A DNA stretch of 64,000 bases, taken from assembly GCF_037198285.1 (NCBI RefSeq), contig NZ_CP147243.1:1852422-1916421 (forward strand). Reading direction: 5' to 3'. Source of the DNA: Haladaptatus sp. DJG-WS-42. GTDB taxonomy: Archaea > Halobacteriota > Halobacteria > Halobacteriales > Halococcaceae. Shown here piece after piece: positions 27,237 through 36,800 of the stretch (positions are counted from its first letter, which is position 1; every line of letters begins with the position of its first letter). The position numbers and the translations under genes were made by a program. A model generated the notes under the pieces. That model saw only the letters and a program-made list of their open reading frames with translations, was not told the DNA's origin and ran no database searches.

Positions 27237-27367
27237 CAGGCCACATTCCGACCTGAGTTCACAGGTGCCCGCTGGTGCCCGTGTCGTCCAGCGAGTTCGT
27301 TTGCGAGTTCTGCCCTTTTACCGCTTAAGGCCTTCGACTTCGCCGTTCGTTGCAGACCGTTTCACGG

Positions 27368-27384
27368 CTTACGTCGGACGTAAG
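27368..27384. promoter_or_regulatory. Perfect inverted repeat CTTACGT-CGG-ACGTAAG
   Basis: Seven-base arms flank a three-base centre and are followed on the plus strand by six T residues (27390-27396). It lies between the divergent L15e and DUF1328 transcription units, upstream of a TATA-like CTTAACAA (27413-27420). No plus-strand gene ends here, so an operator for the DUF1328 unit is more likely than a terminator. Confidence 0.35.
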
Positions 27385-27449
27385 GTCAGTTTTTTGGCGT
27401 GCTTTGCACCCGCTTAACAAAGGCCATCGACAGCAGAGATGCAAGTGCC

Positions 27450-27521
27450 ATGGTGCCAGAACTACTCGGCGCAGATGGCGACTTGCCCGCACACCAGCTC
27501 GGTCACGCTGAGGTGAACTAA
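27450..27521 (+). CDS. Possible 23-residue ORF upstream of the DUF1328 gene
   Basis: A short frame (MVPELLGADGDLPAHQ...) starts near the predicted transcription start and ends one base before the DUF1328 ATG. An overlapping alternative begins at 27439. Either may be a leader peptide; neither has recognisable similarity. Confidence 0.2.
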   Translation: MVPELLGADGDLPAHQLGHAEVN

Positions 27522-27522
27522 C

Positions 27523-27711
27523 ATGTTGGAGTTATTCACGCCGATACAGGCGTTCTCCGGCCAGTTCCTCCAGTATGCCCTGCTGTTCTTCGTGTTGGCG
27601 ATTATCGCGTCCGTCGTAGGCGCGCGCGGTATTGCGGGGATTACCATGGAAATCGCAAAAATCTTCATTGCGATTTTCATTATTCTCGCCATCATCGCGC
27701 TCATCCTGTGA
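27523..27711 (+). CDS. DUF1328-family small membrane protein
   Basis: This encodes a 62-residue very hydrophobic protein with two membrane segments separated by the family motif GARGIAGITMEIAKI. DUF1328 proteins are found in many bacteria and haloarchaea and have no proven function, though some are stress-induced. A T-rich run (27718-27728) right after the stop is a plausible archaeal terminator. Confidence 0.85.
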   Translation: MLELFTPIQAFSGQFLQYALLFFVLAIIASVVGARGIAGITMEIAKIFIAIFIILAIIALIL

Positions 27712-28097
27712 CGGCCGTTTTGTTTTTTCGGCCATACACGTAACTGAGCGTTCTTCGCGAGCGTGTCACGCTCATCGTCAAAACACAGCCGTTACTCGAC
27801 GGACAATCCAGCGAGAGGTGGTACGCGCCCCCTCGGTCGCGGACGCAAGTGCCCCTCTCAAAACGCACTTTGCAACCCGTCTCGCCAGACAAGCGCGTCA
27901 CCTGTCGTGTGGCAACTCCCCGATCCCCGCCCCGCTGTTTCGAGGCGCGGTAGACGAGACTTCTGCCTGCACTCGCAAGCAGCCACTCCAATTTCCTATT
28001 GCAGAATATGGTTTATCCGTTCGGTAATTCTCACGCAGATTCGCGTCGCTCACGGGCTGAAACGCAATCTATCGGCAAATTCAAAAATAGGCTGTGC
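27712..28097. other. Gene-poor intergenic stretch
   Basis: After the T-rich terminator-like run there is a perfect inverted repeat GAGCGTG-T-CACGCTC (about 27759-27773). I see no other element that I can support. An open frame on the minus strand across 27701-27991 has no family similarity and is not accepted as a gene. The stretch separates the DUF1328 gene from the convergent end of the RIO2 kinase gene. Confidence 0.4.
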
Positions 28098-29006
28098 TCA
28101 GGCTGCCGCTTCGACCGTCTCGAACTCACCGGCGACTACCGCGTCGACAATCGCCTGTACGTCCAGCTCGCGGCGTACCTGCTGGGGGTACTTCTGCTGG
28201 AAGTGCTGGACGATATTCTTCACGTCGCGCGCGAGCAACTCGGGGGCGTTGTCGTGGTCGGTCGCCACCGCCTGTGGCCAGTCGAAAATCGTGATCCCCT
28301 CTTTGCCGACGAACACGTTGTACGCGCTCATATCTGAGTGGACGTACCCCCGTTCGTAGGCTCCCTGCATTTCTCCTACGATGAGGTCGAGGACGGGGAC
28401 CACCTGTTCGGGTTCGAGGGCGGCCCGTGAGAGTTCGACCCCGTCGATTTTGTCCATGATGATGGCGTGGCGGTTGTGGTCGATGGGGCGGGGGACGCGC
28501 ACGTCTGGGTACAGGGTGGAGAGCACGTCGTATTCGCGTTCTGCAGCCTTGCGCGCGGTGTACTGCCACGAAACGTGCTGGTTGTCGGCGGTGTAGTCGC
28601 GTTCTTTTTGCACCTCGCGAAAATTCGTAAAGCCCTCACGGTGATATTTGAGCGCGAGTGGTTTGTACGACTGCACTTCATAGACGTCACTTTCCTTTCC
28701 AACCCCCAAGGGTGCGCCAAAGCCACGGATGGTATCGCGCTCTGAAAAGGTGCGAAGCGCGAGCGCATCGTACCCTTCGAACGTCAGTCGGTAGCCTTCG
28801 TACTGCTGGGTCTTTCGCTCTATCAACTCGCGGTCGTGACACCGGTCGATTCGGTAGTCAACCTCCTTTTCGGTGAGGTTTGAAAACTCGGGAAGCTTCT
28901 CCCGGTTGACCCACTTGCTAAAGCGCATCCCGTGTTCGATACCCGAGAGGAGATAGAAGTCCTCGGGTTCGAGGCTCGCCATCTCTGGCGCGACGTTTCT
29001 GACCAT
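28098..29006 (-). CDS. rio2: RIO2-type atypical serine/threonine kinase
   Basis: This 302-residue protein has an N-terminal winged helix typical of RIO2 (about 10-90) and a RIO kinase domain. The domain has a nucleotide loop GFGAPLGVGKESDVYEV, Lys in LALKYHREG, catalytic loop YVHSDMSAYNVFV and metal-binding Asp in ITIFDWPQAV. RIO2 acts in late maturation of the small ribosomal subunit. A TATA-like CTTTTAG (about 29031-29037, minus) sits at leaderless distance from the ATG. Confidence 0.95.
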   Translation of the reverse strand: MVRNVAPEMASLEPEDFYLLSGIEHGMRFSKWVNREKLPEFSNLTEKEVDYRIDRCHDRELIERKTQQYEGYRLTFEGYDALALRTFSERDTIRGFGAPLGVGKESDVYEVQSYKPLALKYHREGFTNFREVQKERDYTADNQHVSWQYTARKAAEREYDVLSTLYPDVRVPRPIDHNRHAIIMDKIDGVELSRAALEPEQVVPVLDLIVGEMQGAYERGYVHSDMSAYNVFVGKEGITIFDWPQAVATDHDNAPELLARDVKNIVQHFQQKYPQQVRRELDVQAIVDAVVAGEFETVEAAA

Positions 29007-29232
29007 TACCGGGTGCTAGCGGGTCGGTGGCTAAAAGTTCGGCGAGTGACCGAAACGAGTCGATAAATCGTATGCTGAGATATCGAATCGGGGTGTTGAC
29101 CAACAACGACCCTCGCGCTCGTGACTTCTCGTGTGTAAATACTGCATGAGCATTCATGCACCAGTTGTTACTGAGTGACACACGTGGGTTCGATACGGGT
29201 CGCCTGAGACGGTGGGTTTTCGGGGCCCGAGC

Positions 29233-29257
29233 GAAAGCCGTCTTCCACACGGCTTTC
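29233..29257. repeat. Perfect hairpin GAAAGCCGT-7-ACGGCTTTC
   Basis: Nine-base arms and a seven-base loop lie 67 bases before the lipoate-ligase-like start, in the 319-base divergent gap after RIO2 (29007-29324). A weaker GCATGA/TCATGC repeat is near 29142. The stem could be an attenuator or an operator. No gene or RNA family is recognised in the gap. Confidence 0.4.
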
Positions 29258-29324
29258 AGCCATTACCTTCGCCACGTTCTCCGAGCGACGCAACGCCTTT
29301 CTCTCCGGCCTGCCCATCTCGACT

Positions 29325-30140
29325 ATGACTGACCTCGCAGACCGGGAGTGGCGGCTCATCCGGGAAGAAGCGTGGGACGGCCCGATGAACATGGCACTCG
29401 ACGAAATCGCCGCGGAGACGGCAGCCGCGGGCGGGCCGCGAACGGTACGCGTCTATCAGTGGAAGCCGAGTACGCTCTCGCTCGGCTACAGACAAGACTC
29501 CGACTCCGTGAATTGGGCGTTTTGTGAACGCGAAGGCATCTCGGTCACCCGCAGACCAACTGGTGGCGGCGGCATCTACCACGGTGAATACACCGACATC
29601 TCGTACTCGATTACTGCTCCAGCCGCAGAACTACCGGGCGACTTGATGGAGACCTACGAGCTACTCTGTACGCCGGTGTTCTCCGCCTTCACAGAGATGG
29701 GCGTCTCTGCACACTTCGCAGACGAACCTCAGCCTTCGCTCTACAAGCCATCGTGTTACCTGCGTGACCTCCACCCGGCCCACGACGTGGTTGCCGAAGG
29801 GCGAAAAATTAGTGGGAATGCGCAGTACCGTCGCCGCGATGCCATCATCCAACACGGCTCGCTCAAGTACGACCTCGACGCAAAGACCCATCTCGGGGTG
29901 TTTGCAGACCCTGACTTGACACCCGGAGACGTACAACGACGTATCACGTCGATTCACGAACTGACGGGCCTTTCGCGCACGGACGCCGTCACTGCACTCG
30001 AAGACGCCCTCGGCGCGTGGACACAGGCTGAAGAAGGAACGTGGACCCAAGACGAAATTGACCGTGCACGCGAGCGAGCGGACGAGAAGTTCGCCTCGGA
30101 GGCGTGGAACAGAAACCGAACGGATCCGCTGTCGAAATAG
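29325..30140 (+). CDS. Lipoate-protein ligase A/octanoyltransferase family protein
   Basis: This 271-residue BPL/LPL-fold protein has the motif RRPTGGGGIYHGEYTDISYSI near residue 77, SCYLRDLHPAHDVV and a Lys-containing GRKISGNAQYRRRDAIIQHGSL. The family attaches lipoate, octanoate or related acyl groups to acceptor proteins such as the E2 or H protein. Whether this one is a ligase, an octanoyltransferase or another acyltransferase is not settled by sequence. No acceptor gene is adjacent. Confidence 0.87.
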   Translation: MTDLADREWRLIREEAWDGPMNMALDEIAAETAAAGGPRTVRVYQWKPSTLSLGYRQDSDSVNWAFCEREGISVTRRPTGGGGIYHGEYTDISYSITAPAAELPGDLMETYELLCTPVFSAFTEMGVSAHFADEPQPSLYKPSCYLRDLHPAHDVVAEGRKISGNAQYRRRDAIIQHGSLKYDLDAKTHLGVFADPDLTPGDVQRRITSIHELTGLSRTDAVTALEDALGAWTQAEEGTWTQDEIDRARERADEKFASEAWNRNRTDPLSK

Positions 30141-30164
30141 AAACCGAATCGACCTGCTTTCGAA

Positions 30165-30698
30165 TTAGAAGCCAAACGTCTCGTTTTCGAGTTCGCCAAC
30201 GTGTTCTGCGACCGCCTCGTGAAGTTCTGCGAGCGGCGGCGTATCGAGCGTCGGGTCGATGGCGTTCTCCGCAATCCACCGGTAGCGGATGATGCCGTCT
30301 TGGTCGATGAGGAAACACGACCGGTGGGCGCGCGGAATCACTTTGAACGTGCGGTATTTCACGTCGTAGGCTTCTGCAATCGAGAGGTCTGCATCGGAGT
30401 ACAGCGGAAACGAGAGGCCGAGTTTGTCGATGAACCGTCGGTGGGTCGCTGGTCGAGATTTGCTCACGCCGACGACCTGCACCCGCTCGCCGCTTGCAAA
30501 CCAGTCGTAATCGCGGAAGGCACACCACTCGCTGATACAGTCCGGCGTGAAGTCGTTGGTGTAGAACGCGAGCAAGACGGGTCGGTCTTCGAGTAACGTC
30601 GCGAGTTCAGTCGGTTCTATTGAGCCGTCTGCGGTGACCAATGGGGCGGTGAATTCCGGTGCCCGAGCCCCCACAGCCAACCCTCGTTCTCCAGTCAT
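30165..30698 (-). CDS. Peroxiredoxin, BCP-like
   Basis: This 177-residue AhpC/TSA-fold protein has the peroxidatic segment FYTNDFTPDCISEWC, with Cys54 and a second Cys five residues later (Cys59), the spacing seen in BCP-type enzymes. VVGVSKSRPATHRRFIDKLGLSFPLYSD and YRTFKVIPRAHRSCFLID complete the fold. It reduces peroxides using thiol electrons in the cytosol. The ATG at 30698 is used; an in-frame extension upstream overlaps the divergent promoter. Confidence 0.92.
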   Translation of the reverse strand: MTGERGLAVGARAPEFTAPLVTADGSIEPTELATLLEDRPVLLAFYTNDFTPDCISEWCAFRDYDWFASGERVQVVGVSKSRPATHRRFIDKLGLSFPLYSDADLSIAEAYDVKYRTFKVIPRAHRSCFLIDQDGIIRYRWIAENAIDPTLDTPPLAELHEAVAEHVGELENETFGF

Positions 30699-30784
30699 GA
30701 ATTTTGATAGGTCTGAATGTATGTATACACTTGGGTCGCCGCAGGGTTCGAAGCTCCTTTGCTCTTCTACGAAAAAAGACGGGT

Positions 30785-31651
30785 ATGCGAGTCGGAGCAC
30801 ACGTTTCTATGTCGAGTTCGAAAGTGTCGAGTGACCCGGAAAAACCGCCACACGACAACATCGCGAACGCCGTTTTCAGGCAGGTTGCCTTCGGCGGCAA
30901 CTGCGGACAGATTTTCACCCACTCCCCACAGGTCTGGCAAAACCCAGATATTAGCGACGAGGAAGCCGCGCTGTTCAAAGAACAGACCGACTCCGAGCTG
31001 TCCGGACCGTGGGTCATCCACTCCTCGTATCTCGTGAACCTCTGTACCCCGAAAGACGGCCTTCGCCAGAAATCCGTAGACAGCATGCAGGAGGAAGTCG
31101 ATGCGGCCGCGCAACTCGACATCGAGTACGTAAACGTCCATCTCGGTGCACACACCGGTGCGGGCGTCGAAGGCGGCCTCGAAAACGCTGTCTCCGCGCT
31201 CTCGGAACTCGACATTCCAGAGAGCGTTACCGTCCTCATCGAGAGCGACGCGGGCAGCGGGACGAAACTCGGCGGCGATTTCGAACACCTCGCCTACGTC
31301 CTCGAACACTCAGACCAGAACCTCGACATCTGCCTCGACACGGCTCACGCCTTCGCGGCGGGCTACGACCTCTCGACCGAGGAAGGCGTCTACGAAACCA
31401 TCGAAGAACTCGACGAGATTGTTGGCTTAGAACACCTCAAATGCGTCCACCTGAACGACTCGAAACACGCCTGCGGGACGAACAAGGACGAACACGCACT
31501 CATCGGTGAGGGGCTGATTGGCGAAGACGGCATGCGCGCGTTCATCAACCACCCCGACCTCGCGGACGTGCCGCTCGTGCTCGAAACCCCGACCGAAGAC
31601 GGCAAGGGCTTCGAGTGGAACATCAATCGCGTCAAAGAACTCCGCAACTAG
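30785..31651 (+). CDS. nfo: Deoxyribonuclease IV (AP endonuclease)
   Basis: This 288-residue TIM-barrel enzyme has the family start MRVGAHVSM and zinc ligands in [54 protein letters not shown] and [12 protein letters not shown]. It cleaves at abasic sites in base excision repair. The ATG at 30785 matches family length better than an upstream in-frame ATG at 30704. It is divergent from a peroxiredoxin gene, a sensible oxidative-stress pairing. A methyltransferase gene follows with no gap. Confidence 0.94.
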   Translation: MRVGAHVSMSSSKVSSDPEKPPHDNIANAVFRQVAFGGNCGQIFTHSPQVWQNPDISDEEAALFKEQTDSELSGPWVIHSSYLVNLCTPKDGLRQKSVDSMQEEVDAAAQLDIEYVNVHLGAHTGAGVEGGLENAVSALSELDIPESVTVLIESDAGSGTKLGGDFEHLAYVLEHSDQNLDICLDTAHAFAAGYDLSTEEGVYETIEELDEIVGLEHLKCVHLNDSKHACGTNKDEHALIGEGLIGEDGMRAFINHPDLADVPLVLETPTEDGKGFEWNINRVKELRN

Positions 31652-32437
31652 ATGCGGCGCTTCGGGGCCGAGTACCTCCGCGAGACGCGCCGCGGCATGT
31701 GGGACGACACGACTGCACTTGCGGGACTCGAGCTCCCGAACCGCAGGCGCATCTTAGACGTCGGTTGTGGCACGGGTGAGTTGACGACAGTACTCGAAGC
31801 GACGTCGCCCGGCGAGGTCGTCGGCGTCGACCGCGACCCCGACCTGCTTGCCCATCTCTCTGGCCCAGCCGTCCGCGGCGATGCGCTTTCGCTGCCGTTT
31901 GCAGACAATACCTTCGACCTCGTCGTCTGTCAAGCCCTGCTCATCAACCTCCCCGACCCGGCCGCGGCGGTTCGTGAGTTCGGCCGGGTGTCGAGCGACC
32001 TCGTCGCCGCCATCGAACCGGACAACGGGGCGGTGACCATTGAGTCAACTGTCGAGTCAGAGGCGAAACTGGCCACAACTGCGCGTAAGCACTATTTGGC
32101 GGGCGTAAACACGGACGTGACACTCGGCGCGGGCGCAGCAAACCTGTTCGAAGCGGCTGGTTTCACCGACGTTTCGACCGTGCAGTACGACCACGTTCGG
32201 ACGGTGTCGCCACCCTACGAACCCCACGAATTAGAGGACGCAAAGCGCAAAGCGCTCGGCTCGGGACTCTCGAAAAACCGCGAGGAGCTGCTCGCCGGTG
32301 ACCTCTCGGCCGAGGCGTTTGAAGCCCTCCGCGAGGCGTGGCGCGAGATGGGCCGCGACGCTATCACACAGATGCAGACGGAAACGTACGGAAAAAGCGA
32401 GACGGTGCCGTTTTACGTCACTGTCGGGCGCGTCTGA
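31652..32437 (+). CDS. SAM-dependent class I methyltransferase
   Basis: This 261-residue protein has a SAM-binding core ILDVGCGTGELTTVLEA, an acidic loop VVGVDRDPDLL, GDALSLPFADNTFDLVVCQ and a post-IV region. The C-terminal half is less typical and should hold the acceptor site. It starts immediately after the nfo stop, so co-transcription is likely. The substrate is unknown and could be a small molecule or tRNA; nothing in the sequence decides this. Confidence 0.87.
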   Translation: MRRFGAEYLRETRRGMWDDTTALAGLELPNRRRILDVGCGTGELTTVLEATSPGEVVGVDRDPDLLAHLSGPAVRGDALSLPFADNTFDLVVCQALLINLPDPAAAVREFGRVSSDLVAAIEPDNGAVTIESTVESEAKLATTARKHYLAGVNTDVTLGAGAANLFEAAGFTDVSTVQYDHVRTVSPPYEPHELEDAKRKALGSGLSKNREELLAGDLSAEAFEALREAWREMGRDAITQMQTETYGKSETVPFYVTVGRV

Positions 32438-32438
32438 A

Positions 32439-33053
32439 TCAGCCGTTGAGAATCGCCTTGGTGCGCTCGTTCAGTGCTTTGATTTTCTCTACCGCCGCTT
32501 CGGGGAGCATGTCCTGTGGCGGTTCGAGACCGGGCTGTCCCTCCGGCGACGGAGTACCGACGATGACGGTTCCAAGCATCCCCACCTTCTCGTGGGGCGT
32601 ACAGAAGTAGTCGTAAACCCCTTCGACCTCGAAGGTGTGTTCGAACTCCATCCCTTCGTCCGTGAGCACTTCGCTGTCCCACGGTTCTGCCTCGTCTGGG
32701 ATGCGGGTTGGCTGGTCGTACTCTACGTGGTAGGCGGTCGTCGAGTGGACGCCGCTCACCTGCTTCCATTTCACGGTTGCGCCCTTTTCGACCCAGATGA
32801 TGTCCGGCCGGTAACCGGTCGAGTCGCCTTCGGTCCACATCTCGACGGTCGCACTCGACTGTGGCTCGGTCGGGTCTTCCGGAGTTGGCGCTTTGGTCGT
32901 GGTTTCTGCCGTGGTCGTCTCATCGCCAGATTGCGTGGTCGTGCTCGTGGTCGTCTCGTCGTCTCCGCTGCTGCCAGACGTACAGCCTGCGAGTGAGAGG
33001 GTCAGGCCAGCTCCCGTGAGCTGTACCAATCTGCGGCGAGTCAGGTCAGTCAT
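32439..33053 (-). CDS. Halocyanin-like blue copper lipoprotein
   Basis: This 204-residue exported protein has a twin-arginine-like start (LTRRRLVQLTGAG) and a lipobox LAGC with lipidated Cys24. A long Thr/Ser/Glu linker follows (about 25-65), then a plastocyanin fold. Copper ligands are visible: a His in GVHSTTAYH and the Cys-His-Met cluster YFCTPHEKVGM. It would carry electrons on the outer face of the membrane. The acidic linker is typical of haloarchaeal surface lipoproteins. The adjacent methyltransferase gene converges with it. Confidence 0.92.
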   Translation of the reverse strand: MTDLTRRRLVQLTGAGLTLSLAGCTSGSSGDDETTTSTTTQSGDETTTAETTTKAPTPEDPTEPQSSATVEMWTEGDSTGYRPDIIWVEKGATVKWKQVSGVHSTTAYHVEYDQPTRIPDEAEPWDSEVLTDEGMEFEHTFEVEGVYDYFCTPHEKVGMLGTVIVGTPSPEGQPGLEPPQDMLPEAAVEKIKALNERTKAILNG

Positions 33054-33096
33054 TGTGAAAGAAAACGGGAGACGAACCTAAAACGTGTTGCGGCCG

Positions 33097-33747
33097 TCAG
33101 ACCACGTCACCGCGTACCGATGCCCCTTGCTGGCTGGCACGATAGTCCCGCACGACGTCTGCGGCGGTTTCTGCTTCTCCGTCGTCCATCCCGAGCATTT
33201 CGAGTGCACCCGCGAGCGTCGGGAAGACGTACTCGCCGTTTCGCAGCTTGTCGAAGGCATCCGTAGCCCGGTTGCCGTCAATCCAGAGCGCCGCCCCGCG
33301 CGGGTCTAAAATCTGCTCGTAGGCCTCGCGGGCCATCGCCCCGCGCAGGCGTTGGGTGACGTTGTTCTCGAACCCGGAGTTGCACACTTCGAGATGGATT
33401 GGCTCGTCTGCGTCGACGAGGTGGGCAGCGAGACACTTCTCGGGGGCGACGTGGCCGTTATCGTTCGCGCGGATGTGTTCTGGATACGTTTCTGCCCAGT
33501 CGAGACTCACGGTTTGGCCAACGCCTTTGACGCCGTATTCGCGCCGGAACTCGGCTTCGCGGCTGTCGTCACCGTGAAAGAGCAGGTCTTTTTTGAGATA
33601 GATGTCGAGGCGCTCTACGGGGTCGAGGCCGAGAGCGAGGTCGCCGTACACCCAGATTTCGCGCACGGGAACCGGCATCGTCTCCGACTCGACCGTTTCG
33701 ACGAGGCGTTCGACGCGGGAAACCGCTGTTGTGCGGTCTAATTCCAT
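33097..33747 (-). CDS. Conserved haloarchaeal protein, possibly DUF7095
   Basis: This 216-residue soluble acidic protein begins MELDRTTAVSRVERLVETVESETMP in parts and carries VYGDLALGLDPVERLDIYL, which has a faint nucleotidyltransferase-like flavour but lacks a clear GSx..DxD motif. I recall a similar haloarchaeal family (DUF7095), without certainty. It is conserved in length and composition with real genes and lacks membrane segments. Function is unknown. Confidence 0.72.
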   Translation of the reverse strand: MELDRTTAVSRVERLVETVESETMPVPVREIWVYGDLALGLDPVERLDIYLKKDLLFHGDDSREAEFRREYGVKGVGQTVSLDWAETYPEHIRANDNGHVAPEKCLAAHLVDADEPIHLEVCNSGFENNVTQRLRGAMAREAYEQILDPRGAALWIDGNRATDAFDKLRNGEYVFPTLAGALEMLGMDDGEAETAADVVRDYRASQQGASVRGDVV

Positions 33748-33796
33748 GTCCCGTCTTGCAGGCGCGGGCGCAAAACGATTGCTTCTGGTGAGCGGG

Positions 33797-33822
33797 TATA
33801 CTTTCTTATCATCAATTGATAA
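33797..33822 (+). promoter_or_regulatory. Promoter with overlapping inverted repeat for the first histidine kinase
   Basis: A TATA-like TATACTTT (33797-33804) is followed by TTATCA-TCAAT-TGATAA (33806-33822), then the ATG at 33832. The repeat covers the space between TATA element and the expected start of a leaderless transcript, the classical place for a repressor site. Confidence 0.55.
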
Positions 33823-33831
33823 TATGTTAGT

Positions 33832-36800
33832 ATGATTGGGTCTGCGGTGTGGCGAGGGGGCAAAAACTGGAGCGTGTCACTCGTTGGTGCGCTTCTCGTT
33901 GGACTCTCGTTCGGACTTTTGGGGTTTGCAAACACCTTCACGCGGCCGATTGAGCTTCTGCTCCCACTGTTTCTCGCCAGTTGTCTCATTGGCTTTGGTA
34001 TCTGGCTTTGGCACGGCCCATTAGCACCTTCGCAAACTGCGCGGGTTGCGCTCTGGTCGCTCGCGGGAATCGTCCTTCTCGCGCTCGTGAGCGCGTGGAC
34101 GACGTATCACAGCGTCGCCGAAGGCATCCCACTCACGGAAGCGCTTGAGCAAAGTCTCGTCCAACTCGCCGTTGGTGGCGTTTCGGGCGCAGCGGTTGGC
34201 TTTTTCGACGTCCGCAAAGAAGAACACCGCGAGTTGGCCAACCGCATCGAACAGGCGGTCGATGCGACGATGGACGGCGTTGCAGTGTTCGACGCGTCGG
34301 GGCGGTACGTGTCGGCTAATCAGTCATTCCTCGGCATGTTTGGACTTGAAGACGAGTCGACGCTGCTCGGAAACGAGTGGAACTCGCCCCAGCTCACAGC
34401 GGATTCGATGTTGTCCGACAACCGCATCAGTGAGTCGCTGATGGAAACGGGCAAATGGCACGGAGAAATCGAAGGGCGGCGACAAGACGGGACGGCATTT
34501 CCCATCGAACTCTCGCTCAACCGAACGGACAACGGTGACACCGTGGCTGTGGCACGCGACATCTCAGAACACACTGCATATCGAGAGGCGTTGCAAGCAG
34601 AGCGTGCCCAGTTCAGAGCGCTCACCGAAAACGCACCCATCGGGGTCATCACGATTGACGAACACAGCGTCATTCAGTACTCGAACGACCAGTTCGCAGA
34701 AACGCTCGGCTACGAGGTCGATGAAATCGTTGGCGAGTCGCTGACGATGTTGATTCCTGACAGGCACCAAGAAGCCCACTTCTCTGGTATTAAACGCTAC
34801 CTCGAATCCGATGACCACAACTTCGAGCAGACGCACGTCGAACTTCCCGGCCTCCACCGCGACGGCCACGAAGTCCCGCTCAGCGTCGCCTTCGACGATT
34901 ACGTCGAGGACCGCCAGTTCATCGGCGCGATTTCGGATAATTCGGAGCGAAAAGAGCGCGAACGGCAACTGGACGTCCAAGCCACGGCGATGGACAACGC
35001 GCTTGATGGGATGGCCGTCGTCGACGAAGACGGCACGTTCGTCTATCTGAACCACGCTCACGCAGCCCTTTACGGCTACGACAACCCTGACGACCTGCTC
35101 GGAATGTCGTGGGAGGCGCTGTACAGCACCGCCGAACTCGAACGCTTGTACGAAGACGCCATCCCAACGCTGTCCGAGACGGGCCAGTGGCAAGGAGAAG
35201 CCGTTGGCTTGCGACGCGATGGCTCTCGGTTCGACCAAGAACTCTCGCTCAATGCGCTCGAAAACGGCGAATTCGTGTGCGTCGTCAGAGACATAAGCGA
35301 GCGCAAAGACGCAGAACGCCGAGTGAAGCTGCTCCAAGAGGCGACGCTCTCGTTCGGCACCGAACGCGACAAAGATGCCATCATCGAGTCGGTTGTGGAC
35401 ATCAGCCAGTCGATTATCGACTATCCGATGGCGATTTATTGGTCGTACGACGAGGACGAAGACCGTCTCGTCCCCACCCACGGCTCTGACACGACCTACG
35501 CCATGCTCAACCGAAACGGGCTCTCGCTCGACCAAGCCACCATCAACGAAGGCATGTTCCAACATCGGGTGTTCAAAGGCGGCGAAATCGAACTCATCGA
35601 AGATTACCAAACGATTCCCGCAGAACACCGGCTCCCACTCCAACTCGGGAGTGTGTTGTACGCCCCGATTGGTGACTACGGCCTCCTCGGAATTGCGTCC
35701 GAAACCCGCGAGCAGCTTTCACAGACGAACCGCTATCTCGTGGACATTCTCACGCGCAGTATGCGAACCGTGTTCGACCGCATCACGCACGAGCAGGCAA
35801 TCGAGAAACTCCAGCGCGAGATGCGGACGATGGTTGCGACCACCAACGAGCAGGCAGTCGCGGAGGCGGCCATCGCGACCGCACAGAACGTGCTCGACTT
35901 CCCGCTGTGTGGGGTGTGGCTCGCAGACGAGACCAGAACGAAACTCGAACCGGCCGCGTGGCTCTCTGCTGTCGACGCGTTCGTTCCCGGCCAGCCCACG
36001 TTCACCGCAGACGGCCAGAGTCTCTCGTGGGAGGCTTACGAGACCGGCACTTGGTATGCGTTTGACGACGTGCGCACGGAAACTGCGTGCTACAATCCGG
36101 ACACAAAAATGCGAAGCGAACTCATCATCCCGCTCGGTGAGTACGGCGTGCTCAACATCGCCTCGTTCGAGCCAGCCGCGTTCGACGAAACCGACGTCTC
36201 ACTCGCCCGAATCCTCGCAGCCAACACGGAAACGGCGCTTGGCCGTGCCAAACACGAAGCCGAACTCGAACAACAAAACGACCGGCTTGAGTTCTTGAAC
36301 AGCCTGCTGCGCCACGACATCTTGAACGGCATGGTCGTGATTCAATCGCGGGCACAACTGCTCTCCGAGCGGCTTTCGGACGACGAAAAACGCCACGCAG
36401 ACACCATCGACCGCTGGTGTGTCACTATTATCGACCTCGTCCAACACGTCCGCGCGATGCTCGATGTGTTCGCCGGGTCTGCGCCCATCGAACTGCAATC
36501 GATCAACCTCTCTCAGGTGCTCGTGAGTGAAGTAGACCGCGTCCGGTCTACGTACCCTGACATCGAATTTTCCGTCTCCGTCCCGGACGGTGTCATCGTT
36601 AGGGCAAACGACCTGCTCTCTGAGGTACTCGGAAACGTCGTCTCGAACGCCGTCGAACACAACGCTAGCGACGACCCATACATCGCCGTTTCAGTTACCA
36701 CGGACGACCAGACGGCGATGGTTCGCGTGGCAGACAACGGCCCGGGCGTGCCGGATGCGCAAAAAGAAGCCATCTTCCGGCGCGACACGACGGGCCACGT

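Noticed and set aside
27701-27991. 96-codon minus-strand open frame after the DUF1328 gene
   Set aside because: It overlaps the DUF1328 gene end, has an Arg/Cys/Ser-rich composition unlike local proteins and no promoter evidence.
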